A DNA stretch of 57,290 nucleotides from Thalassobius sp050633445 (lineage in GTDB: Bacteria; Pseudomonadota; Alphaproteobacteria; Rhodobacterales; Rhodobacteraceae), in assembly GCA_050633445.1 (NCBI GenBank), contig JBOEGN010000058.1, forward strand, positions 1 to 57,290. The letters run 5' to 3'. The translations under genes and the position numbers were made by a program. Position 1 is the stretch's first letter; each line of letters starts with the position of its first letter. Of the stretch, positions 1 to 6,468 are shown one piece after another. The notes under the pieces are model-generated. The model was given only the letters and a program-made list of their open reading frames with translations, was not told where the DNA came from and searched no databases.

Positions 1-641
1 TTTGCGTCTCCAATCCCGGCGTGAATGCGCCTGCGACCTATACCGAAATCGACAAGAACAAGGACCTGTATTACTACGGGAAGTATCTGCGGACGGGCGA
101 TTTGGGTCGGATTGACCCGGATGACTACATCTGGATCACGGGCCGCGCCAAGGATCTGATCANNNNNNNNNNNNNNNNNNNNNNNNNNNNNNNNNNNNNN
201 GAAATCGAAGAGGCGCTGCTGGCGCATCAGGCTGTGGCCTTTGCTGGCGCGATTGGGCAGCCCGACGTGCATTCGGGTGAGATCCCCTGCGCCTATGTGG
301 AACTGGTCGACGGGGCCTCGGTCACAGCAGAAGAGCTGCTGAAGCATTGCAAGGTTCATGTCCACGAACGCGCCGCTCAGCCCAAGTTTATCGAGGTGCT
401 GGACGAGCTGCCCAAGACCGCCGTTGGTAAGGTCTTTAAGCCTGATCTGCGCAAACGGGCAATCACCCGGATCTACAATGCCGCGCTGGAAGAGGCCAAG
501 CTGAACGCGAAGGTGGTCTCGGTGATCGACAGCAAGAAACGCGGGTTGGTCGCGCAGGTCGAACGCTCTGGCGTGGTGCATGACGACGAGATCGGGCACG
601 TTCTAGGCGCCTTTACCCGCCCTTGGGAATGGGCTGACTAA
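1..641 (+). CDS. AMP-forming acyl-CoA synthetase, C-terminal part (5' partial)
   Basis: This is the end of an ANL-superfamily acyl-CoA synthetase, which activates a carboxylic acid through an acyl-adenylate. The open frame runs in from before base 1 (first full codon at base 3), so the GTG at 21 need not be the start. Visible are the hinge motif YLRTGDLGRID, then ITGRAKDLI, then a gap of N that removes the GG-N-I-P segment, then EIEEALLAH. The catalytic-lysine region KTAVGKVFKP lies near the end. The adenylation core with the YTSGTTG loop is outside the window. Substrate cannot be read from this part. A terminator follows, so this is the last gene of its unit. The family call is firm; a fatty-acyl substrate is only likely. 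Confidence 0.85.
   Translation, partial: CVSNPGVNAPATYTEIDKNKDLYYYGKYLRTGDLGRIDPDDYIWITGRAKDLIXXXXXXXXXXXXXEIEEALLAHQAVAFAGAIGQPDVHSGEIPCAYVELVDGASVTAEELLKHCKVHVHERAAQPKFIEVLDELPKTAVGKVFKPDLRKRAITRIYNAALEEAKLNAKVVSVIDSKKRGLVAQVERSGVVHDDEIGHVLGAFTRPWEWAD
163..200. other. Assembly gap (38 N)
   Basis: A run of N inside the acyl-CoA synthetase. The frame is the same on both sides, so the gap length is consistent with an intact gene. Confidence 0.99.
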
Positions 642-662
642 GCGATCCATATAACTGAGTCG

Positions 663-689
663 AAGGGCCGCCCGCTTGGGTGGCCTTTT
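663..689 (+). terminator. Rho-independent terminator after the acyl-CoA synthetase
   Basis: The arms GGCCGCCC (666-673) and GGGTGGCC (678-685) pair with one G-U and a 4-nt loop GCTT, flanked by AA and by TTTT at 686-689. It lies about 20 nt after the stop codon at 641. Confidence 0.8.
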
Positions 690-774
690 GCATTTCGGAC
701 AGGTGATCCCTGACCAAGTGTCGCTGCTGCGCAGCAATCTGCCCATTTACAAATCTTAATTTGCGGTCTATTCG

Positions 775-1000
775 GAGGGCTGCTTCGGTCCGGCTGGTAC
801 GCCACCGGATAATAGGGAATGCGGTGACAGGTCTTACAGGCCTGAATTCCGTAACTGCCCCCGCAACTGTGAGCGNNNNNNNNNNNNNNNNNNNNNNNNN
901 NNNNNNNNNNNNNNNNNNNNNNNNNNNNNNNCCGCAAGTCAGGAGACCTGCCGAAGCGATCACCCGGTCTGGGCGCGGGGAGCGCTTAGGACAACGGACC
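775..1000 (+). promoter_or_regulatory. Cobalamin (adenosylcobalamin) riboswitch upstream of btuB
   Basis: Conserved pieces appear in the right order: AATAGGGAA followed by GCGGTG at about 812-826, the B12-box piece GCCCCCGCAACTGT at about 857-870, and AGTCAGGAGACCTGCC at about 937-952, followed by a CGATCACCCGG segment. This is the standard core of cobalamin riboswitches, which repress B12 uptake genes when coenzyme B12 is abundant. The middle of the aptamer is lost in an N gap (876-931), so outer limits are approximate. It lies about 100 nt before btuB and should control the whole btuB-F-C-D-cbiZ operon. The rest of 642-1094 holds only the terminator at 663-689 and no gene that I can see. 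Confidence 0.95.
876..931. other. Assembly gap (56 N) inside the riboswitch
   Basis: A run of N interrupting the aptamer. Reading frames that cross it in both directions are artefacts of the gap. Confidence 0.99.
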
Positions 1001-1094
1001 TTCCGTTTGAGGTGACATCACTCACCGTCTGCGGAGGGGTATTCCCTTCAGGACGATTTATGTCAGTGCGGCCAAATGGTCGCCAGCGAAGGAA

Positions 1095-2900
1095 ATGAAA
1101 TTGATGACTCGCACGCAACTATTGGCCAGCGGAGCTTTGCTGGCACTTAGCACCGCCCCGGCGGTCGCCCAAGACGATTTTCTGTTGGGAACGATCGTCG
1201 TGTCGCCCAGCTTGTCCCCAGTTGATCTTGCCAAAACCGGCGCCACCGTCGAAGTAATCAAAGACGAAGATCTTACCGATGCCGACACGTCCCTGATCCA
1301 AACGCTGTCGCGCGCGCCCGGTGTGTCGTTCTCGGCGAATGGTGGTCTGGGAACGAATACCACCATCCGCATCCGCGGTTTGGGCAATAAATATGTCGGC
1401 GTGCGTTTCGACGGGATTGATGTTTCTGACCCGTCTTCGGCTCAGACCTCGTTTAACTTCGGAGGTCTGAATTCCGCGGGTCTGGGTCAGGTCGAGGTTC
1501 TTAAGGGGTCTCAATCCGCGATCCATGGATCCGAAGCCATCGGCGGTGTCGTGAACCTGACCACGCTGCGGGCTGACGGACCTGGTTTCGCCGGCACCGC
1601 GAATGTCGAGTTTGGCAGCTTTGGCACCCGTTCGGGCGGCCTGTCGTTGTCGCATGCTTCGGAACGGGGCGAAATCGCGCTAAGCTATTCCCAATTGCAG
1701 TCGGATGGTATTTCGACCCGCGCAGGTGACACAGAAGAAGACGGGTTTGACCAGAACATGCTGACCCTGTCCACGCGGTATCAGTTGACCGATACTGTAA
1801 CCGTCGGTGCGTCGGCTTTGTGGCGTGATGGCAGCGTCGAGATCGACCGTTCTTCGTCTGACAATTCCGGCCAGAACTTCTTTACCCAGACGGGCGCACG
1901 GGTTTTCGCCGAATTCGAAACTGGTGGGGTGTCGCATGAATTCAGCGTGTCCGGGTTCGAGGTTGATCGCCGCGATCCAGGTGGTTGGACCACGCGGTTC
2001 CAGGGCGAGCGCAAGCAGGTTCAGTATCTCGGATCTACTGATCTGGGTGCAGCGTCATCGCTGAGCTTTGGACTTGATGGCACGCGCGAAAGCTTCACGC
2101 TGCCCTCAGCCTCGGGGGAGGCCACCACGCGGTCTGCATTTGCCGAGCTTCAAACGAACCCTTATGAAGCCCTGGACGTTTCACTTGCCCTGCGCGCTGA
2201 CGACCATTCCATCTTTGGCAGCGCGGTCACCGGGCGGCTTGCCGCTGCGTGGCATGTTGGCGGCGACGTGACGGTTCGCTCGGTTCTGGGCACTGGTTTC
2301 CGTGCGCCATCTTTGTACGAGCTGTACGGGCCTTATGGCAGCACCACTCTGCAACCCGAAAAAAGCCGTTCGTTCGAACTGGGCGTTGAAAAGGCGCTTG
2401 CCTCTGGCTTTGTCAAAGCAACGGCTTTCTACACCGAGATTGACGATCTGATTGACTATGACTTTGTCACAAGCGGCTACAATCAGGTGGCTGGCACGAC
2501 CGTGTCCAAAGGGATCGAGCTGGAAGCCCGTCATGCGCTTTCCGCGATGGTCGATCTGTATGGAAACTATACGCTGACGGACGCGCGCAACAACGGTGTG
2601 GTGCAGGCTCGTGTCCCCCGCCATGATCTGGTCCTGGGCGCCGAAGCCGAAATGGCGGAGGGTCTGAAAGGCGGCCTTGAGGTCCAACGTATCGCCGATA
2701 CCCAAGCCAGCGCCTTTGCTCCGGCTGGACACAAGGTTGGTAACTATACTCTGGTGAATGCCAGCCTAAGCTATGACGTTTCTGACATGGCTCAGGTCTA
2801 TCTGCGGGTCGAAAACCTGACGGACGAAGACTACGAGACCGCCGGTGGGTACAACACGCCCGGTCGTGCGTTCTATTTTGGCGTTCGTGCGTCCTTCTAA
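1095..2900 (+). CDS. btuB: TonB-dependent outer-membrane cobalamin receptor BtuB
   Basis: 601 residues, the normal size for BtuB. It begins with a signal peptide (about residues 1-25, ending AVAQ) followed by a TonB-box-like stretch GTIVVS. The plug domain has IRIRGLG and VEVLKGSQSAIHGSEAIGGVVN, and a 22-strand barrel should follow. The C-terminal strand ends in the aromatic YFGVRASF expected for BAM-dependent barrels, and the late motif RVENLTDEDYETAGGYNTPGR is typical of BtuB. An AAGGAA ribosome site precedes the ATG. It imports corrinoids across the outer membrane using TonB energy. The cobalamin riboswitch upstream and the BtuFCD genes downstream make the substrate assignment strong. Confidence 0.95.
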   Translation: MKLMTRTQLLASGALLALSTAPAVAQDDFLLGTIVVSPSLSPVDLAKTGATVEVIKDEDLTDADTSLIQTLSRAPGVSFSANGGLGTNTTIRIRGLGNKYVGVRFDGIDVSDPSSAQTSFNFGGLNSAGLGQVEVLKGSQSAIHGSEAIGGVVNLTTLRADGPGFAGTANVEFGSFGTRSGGLSLSHASERGEIALSYSQLQSDGISTRAGDTEEDGFDQNMLTLSTRYQLTDTVTVGASALWRDGSVEIDRSSSDNSGQNFFTQTGARVFAEFETGGVSHEFSVSGFEVDRRDPGGWTTRFQGERKQVQYLGSTDLGAASSLSFGLDGTRESFTLPSASGEATTRSAFAELQTNPYEALDVSLALRADDHSIFGSAVTGRLAAAWHVGGDVTVRSVLGTGFRAPSLYELYGPYGSTTLQPEKSRSFELGVEKALASGFVKATAFYTEIDDLIDYDFVTSGYNQVAGTTVSKGIELEARHALSAMVDLYGNYTLTDARNNGVVQARVPRHDLVLGAEAEMAEGLKGGLEVQRIADTQASAFAPAGHKVGNYTLVNASLSYDVSDMAQVYLRVENLTDEDYETAGGYNTPGRAFYFGVRASF

Positions 2901-3726
2901 GATCATAACTTTGGTCGCCGCGCTGGTGTTTTCCGGCGCGGCGGCCTGTGCCGACACCGCAGTGCAGCGTGTCGTGTCAATCAATCTGTGCACGGATCAA
3001 CTGGCGATGCTGGTGGCTGATCCGGCGCAAATTGTCTCTCTTTCCTATCTGTCGACTGACCAGCGCAGCAGCGCCATGCATGCCGAGGCTGCGGCCTTTG
3101 CACAAAATAGCGGTCTGGCCGAAGAGATCTATCTGCAAGACACCGATCTGGTGCTGGCAGGGCGTTTTACCGGCACCGCGACTGTGGACATGCTGAAACG
3201 TCTGGACAAGCGGGTCGAGGTGTTTCTGCCGGCCTATTCGCTCAAGGACGTGCGCGCGCGTGTTTTGCAAATGGGGGACGCATTGGGGCGCACGCCCCAG
3301 GCCGAGGCGCTGGTTGCCCGATTTGATGCCGATCTGGCGGCACTTAGGGCCGATGTTCAAAACCGCCCCCTTGCCGCGCTGTATTACGCCAATGGCTACA
3401 CCACGGGTGATCAGACTTTGGCCGGGCAAATCCTGCTGGCTGCCGGGTTCGACAACGCGACAACGCGTGCAGGCCAGCGCCGCGCGGGCAACCTCCCGCT
3501 CGAGGTGCTGGCAATGATGCAGCCCGACACTGTGGTCACGGGCGCGCGGTATCCGGGGCAGTCCCGGTCCGAGGCGATCCTTGATCATCCGGTGATCCGG
3601 GCGCTACAGAAGAACAGCCAGATGGGCTCGGTTGCCGACAGCGACTGGCTGTGTGGCACGCCCTATGTGTTGAATGCCATCTCGGATCTGGTCAAGCTGC
3701 GCCGCCGCGTGGAAGGAAGCGAATGA
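2887..3726 (+). CDS. btuF: Periplasmic cobalamin-binding protein, BtuF-like
   Basis: About 279 residues of the helical-backbone periplasmic binding family (TroA/BtuF type). The frame is open further upstream, but GTG 2887 places a signal peptide (IITLVAALVFSGAAACA) at the N-terminus and overlaps the end of btuB by 14 bp, implying translational coupling. The mature part starts with QRVVSINLCTDQLAMLV, typical of this family. It should deliver corrinoids to the BtuCD complex in the inner membrane. The next gene starts in an ATGA overlap. Binding of cobinamide as well as cobalamin is likely given cbiZ in the operon, but that is inference. Confidence 0.88.
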   Translation: MRPSKIITLVAALVFSGAAACADTAVQRVVSINLCTDQLAMLVADPAQIVSLSYLSTDQRSSAMHAEAAAFAQNSGLAEEIYLQDTDLVLAGRFTGTATVDMLKRLDKRVEVFLPAYSLKDVRARVLQMGDALGRTPQAEALVARFDADLAALRADVQNRPLAALYYANGYTTGDQTLAGQILLAAGFDNATTRAGQRRAGNLPLEVLAMMQPDTVVTGARYPGQSRSEAILDHPVIRALQKNSQMGSVADSDWLCGTPYVLNAISDLVKLRRRVEGSE

Positions 3727-4706
3727 AACACCTGTTGGTTCTGCTGGGCGCGCTGGTTGCGGTTCTGTTCGTCGCCTCTTTGGTGATTGGCCCGGCTGCA
3801 GCCCCTCTCTGGAGCAGTGTGGCTGCGCTGTTCGTTGATGATCACGGACCGCTGACGCTGGTCATGCGGGAAATCCGTTTGCCGCGCGCAGTGCTGGGGC
3901 TGATGATCGGCATTTCTCTGGGTATGGCGGGGGCCGGGATGCAGGGATACCTGCGCAACCCGCTGGCCGATCCGGGGCTTATTGGGGTGTCTGGCTCGGC
4001 TGCGTTGGGCGCGGTGATTGCCATTCATACCGGTCTGGCGGCCAGTTTTGTATTGGGTCTGCCCTTGGCCGCACTGGCGGGGGCATTGGGCAGCGTGTTC
4101 CTGATCCTGTTGCTGGCTGGGCCGGGCGGAGGCTCGTTGACGCTGATCCTGGCAGGGATTGCGATTTCGTCACTGGCCGGGGCGCTCAGCTCATTGGTGT
4201 TGAACTTCTCGCCCAACCCATTTGCCGCGAATGAGATCGTGTTCTGGATGATGGGATCGTTGGCAGATCGCTCGATGACCCATGTCTGGCTGGCGTTGCC
4301 GTTGATGTTGGTGGGCTGGGCGCTGCTTGCCACCTTGCCGCGTGGGCTGGACGCGCTGACATTGGGCGAGGACGCAGCCGAGGCGTTGGGGATTAACCTT
4401 ACACATATGCGATTGAAATTGGTGATCGGAACAGCCGCCGCTGTCGGGGCTGCAACGGCCGTGGCCGGGGCAATCGGCTTTGTCGGGCTTGTGGTGCCGC
4501 ATATCCTTAGACCATACGTTGGCGCACGGCCAGGGCGATTGCTGTGGGCCTCGGCGCTGGGCGGAGGCGCGATGGTGCTGGCCTCTGATATTGTGGTGCG
4601 GCTGGTGCTGCCCACGCAGGATCTGAAGCTGGGCGTTCTGACCGCCTTGGTTGGCGCACCGCTGTTTCTGCATCTGATTTATAAGACGCGGAAGGCGGGG
4701 ATATGA
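3723..4706 (+). CDS. btuC: Cobalamin ABC transporter permease BtuC (FecCD family)
   Basis: 327 residues from the ATG at 3723, which overlaps the btuF stop as ATGA. The frame is open further upstream, but that start would lie inside btuF. The protein is almost entirely hydrophobic with about ten membrane helices. It shows the FecCD-family stretch REIRLPRAVLGLMIGISLGMAG, followed by GYLRNPLADPGLIGVSGSAALGA. A cytoplasmic coupling region is near GEDAAEALGI, and GFVGLVVPHILR lies late in the protein. It forms the inner-membrane channel with BtuD. Confidence 0.93.
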   Translation: MKHLLVLLGALVAVLFVASLVIGPAAAPLWSSVAALFVDDHGPLTLVMREIRLPRAVLGLMIGISLGMAGAGMQGYLRNPLADPGLIGVSGSAALGAVIAIHTGLAASFVLGLPLAALAGALGSVFLILLLAGPGGGSLTLILAGIAISSLAGALSSLVLNFSPNPFAANEIVFWMMGSLADRSMTHVWLALPLMLVGWALLATLPRGLDALTLGEDAAEALGINLTHMRLKLVIGTAAAVGAATAVAGAIGFVGLVVPHILRPYVGARPGRLLWASALGGGAMVLASDIVVRLVLPTQDLKLGVLTALVGAPLFLHLIYKTRKAGI

Positions 4707-5461
4707 GCCTTCTGACCTTGCGAAATATGTCCGTCAGTCTGCGAAACCGCCCGGTTTTCGAGGATGTGAGCCTGCAAATCGGCGCTGGTGAGATCGTTGG
4801 CCTGATTGGCCCAAACGGTGCGGGCAAGACCACGCTGATGCGCGCCGCATTGGGGTTGGTGCCGTGCCAGGGCGATAGCTCTTTGGCTGCGATGCCGCCG
4901 CGCGAACGGGCGCGGCACGCCGCCTGGATGCCGCAAAACCACGAGATCGCCTGGCCCGTTGACGTGCAAACCCTGGTCACTTTGGGGCGCATTCCCCATT
5001 TGGGCGCGGGCCAGTCTGTCAGCCCGTTGGATCAGGCCGAAGTGGATCGTGCCTTGGATCAGATGGGGCTGCGCGACCTGCGCCACCGCGCAGCGACCCG
5101 CCTGTCAGGTGGCGAGCAAACGCGTGCTCTGATCGCGCGGACCTTGGCGCAGAATACGCCGCTTGTGATGGCGGACGAGCCGATTGCGGGTCTGGATCCC
5201 GCGCATCAAATCTCGACGATGCGGTGTTTTCAAGACATCGCCGAACAGGGCAAATCTGTGCTGGTCTCGATCCATGATCTGGGGTTGGCGGTCCGCCATT
5301 GCACGCGCCTTATCCTGTTGGCAGACAAGCAGCTGGTGGCCGATGGCACCCCCGCCGATGTGCTGACGCCCGACAATTTGCGCGACCGTTTTGGCATCTC
5401 GGCTCATTTCTCGGAAACCAAGGCTGGCCCGGTTTTTCAGCCGCTGGATGTTCTGAAATGA
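4703..5461 (+). CDS. btuD: Cobalamin ABC transporter ATPase BtuD
   Basis: 252 residues. Walker A GPNGAGKTT is at 36-44, the Q-loop around MPQNH at 76-80, the signature LSGGE at 134-138, Walker B LVMADEP at 154-160 and the switch His191 in SIHDLG. All catalytic elements are present. It overlaps btuC by ATGA at its start and cbiZ by ATGA at its end. It energises corrinoid import through BtuC. The FecE/BtuD family includes siderophore transporters; the riboswitch and cbiZ decide for B12. Confidence 0.92.
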   Translation: MSLLTLRNMSVSLRNRPVFEDVSLQIGAGEIVGLIGPNGAGKTTLMRAALGLVPCQGDSSLAAMPPRERARHAAWMPQNHEIAWPVDVQTLVTLGRIPHLGAGQSVSPLDQAEVDRALDQMGLRDLRHRAATRLSGGEQTRALIARTLAQNTPLVMADEPIAGLDPAHQISTMRCFQDIAEQGKSVLVSIHDLGLAVRHCTRLILLADKQLVADGTPADVLTPDNLRDRFGISAHFSETKAGPVFQPLDVLK

Positions 5462-6123
5462 GCGTTACGCTGGACCGTCCCTGGATCAGTTTTGATCTGG
5501 GCGCAGAGATGCGCGTGCTCAGCTGGGCGATCAATCGTCCCGGTTTGGTCCGGGCGCGTCAAATCCTGTGGCGCGAGGTTCGCAATGCCGATCTGCCGCC
5601 GGATCTGGATGTGCATGATTGGCTGCACGGCGTGTTGCAGGATCGCAATGCACTGGATGCGGTCTGTTTTCTGACCTCGCGCGATGTGCGGGCGATGACA
5701 CAGGCCAGCGTGACCGTCGGAGCGGTAACAGCGGATGCGGTCGCGACGGTTGGCCTGTCCAACGCAGAACGGATCGGCACCCGGTTCGAACGTGATCCCG
5801 CCGCCTGGGGCACCATAAACGTGGCTGTGCGCCTGAATGTTGGTCTTACCGAAACCGCATTGATCGAGGCGATTTCCATCGCCACGCAGGCGCGTACGAC
5901 CGCGGTGATCGAGGTTGGGCTGGACCTGCCCACAGGGATTGCCACGGGCACGGGCACCGACTGCATTGCGATCGCCGCACCCGATGGGGACACGCAATAT
6001 GCCGGGCTGCATACGGATGTGGGCGTAGCGCTTGGGCGCGCGGTCTATCAAGCGATCCAAGAGGGCGCGCGCGATTGGATGGTCAAACCCGGTGCCAAGG
6101 GGCCGGGACTGGCCACCAGATAG
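5458..6123 (+). CDS. cbiZ: Adenosylcobinamide amidohydrolase CbiZ
   Basis: 221 residues from ATG 5458, which overlaps btuD by ATGA; the open frame extends upstream into btuD but has no reason to start there. Recognisable CbiZ stretches are VLSWAINRPGL near residue 20, FLTSRDVRAM, VTVGAVTADAVATVGLSNAERIG, and a C-terminal TGTGTDCIAIAAP segment. CbiZ cleaves the aminopropanol side chain of adenosylcobinamide or pseudocobalamin to give adenosylcobyric acid. This lets imported incomplete corrinoids enter the cell's own B12 pathway. CbiZ was characterised in archaea and in Rhodobacter sphaeroides, where it sits with btu genes as here. Confidence 0.92.
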   Translation: MSVTLDRPWISFDLGAEMRVLSWAINRPGLVRARQILWREVRNADLPPDLDVHDWLHGVLQDRNALDAVCFLTSRDVRAMTQASVTVGAVTADAVATVGLSNAERIGTRFERDPAAWGTINVAVRLNVGLTETALIEAISIATQARTTAVIEVGLDLPTGIATGTGTDCIAIAAPDGDTQYAGLHTDVGVALGRAVYQAIQEGARDWMVKPGAKGPGLATR

Positions 6124-6128
6124 CCTGA

Positions 6129-6326
6129 TTAGGCGGCCGTTGCCTCAAATCCTGCGCCGTTGATGGCGGTCAGCAGTTCGCTGGCGTCATCTGCGCTGTC
6201 GATGTCGACGGTACGGCTGTCCAGATCGAACTCCAGCAGGGCAGTCGGGTCGGCTTCGGTCACGGATTTCTCAATCTTGGCGGTGCATTTGCTGCAACTC
6301 ATTCCGGGAACGGCGAATTTGGGCAT
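6129..6326 (-). CDS. copZ: Heavy-metal-associated (HMA) copper chaperone, CopZ-like
   Basis: 65 residues forming one ferredoxin-like HMA domain. The metal site is MSC-SK-C (Cys11 and Cys14), followed by AKIEKSVTEAD and the C-terminal ELLTAINGAGFEA. It should carry Cu(I) in the cytoplasm to CopA. The domain is more acidic than the two HMA domains of the neighbouring CopA. It is divergent from copA across a 142-bp region with two CueR-type operators, so it is very likely copper-induced. Its 3' end nearly meets cbiZ (6123). Confidence 0.88.
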   Translation of the reverse strand: MPKFAVPGMSCSKCTAKIEKSVTEADPTALLEFDLDSRTVDIDSADDASELLTAINGAGFEATAA

Positions 6327-6356
6327 TAGGGTCTCCTTTTGTTGTGGGACTTGAGG

Positions 6357-6378
6357 CCTTCCTGCGCTGGAAGGTCAA
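6357..6378 (-). promoter_or_regulatory. CueR-type operator/promoter for the copZ-like gene
   Basis: The dyad CCTTCC-TGCGCT-GGAAGG (6357-6374) has perfect 6-bp arms. On the minus strand TTGACC (6378-6373) provides a -35 box overlapping the dyad, as in MerR-family copper promoters with an over-long spacer. The -10 is poorly conserved (about TCAAGT). It is a mirror image of the site for copA. Confidence 0.75.
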
Positions 6379-6406
6379 GAGGATTTCGAAATCCTGCATA
6401 CAGGCC

Positions 6407-6437
6407 TTGACCTTCCAGCTAGTGGAGGCCTTATCTG
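6407..6437 (+). promoter_or_regulatory. CueR-type promoter of copA
   Basis: TTGACC (6407-6412) is the -35 and TTATCT/TATCTG around 6431-6437 the -10, separated by 18-19 bp. The imperfect dyad CCTTCC-N7-GGAGG (6411-6428) lies in the spacer. The long spacer with a dyad is the hallmark of MerR/CueR activation by DNA distortion. The cueR gene itself is just downstream of copA. Confidence 0.8.
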
Positions 6438-6468
6438 GAGGGCCTACCCCCCTTGGAAAGGGTCCAAA

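Noticed and set aside
613..1015. Open frames reading through the N gap in both directions
   Set aside because: They exist only because N codons do not stop translation, and they overlap the riboswitch and terminator.
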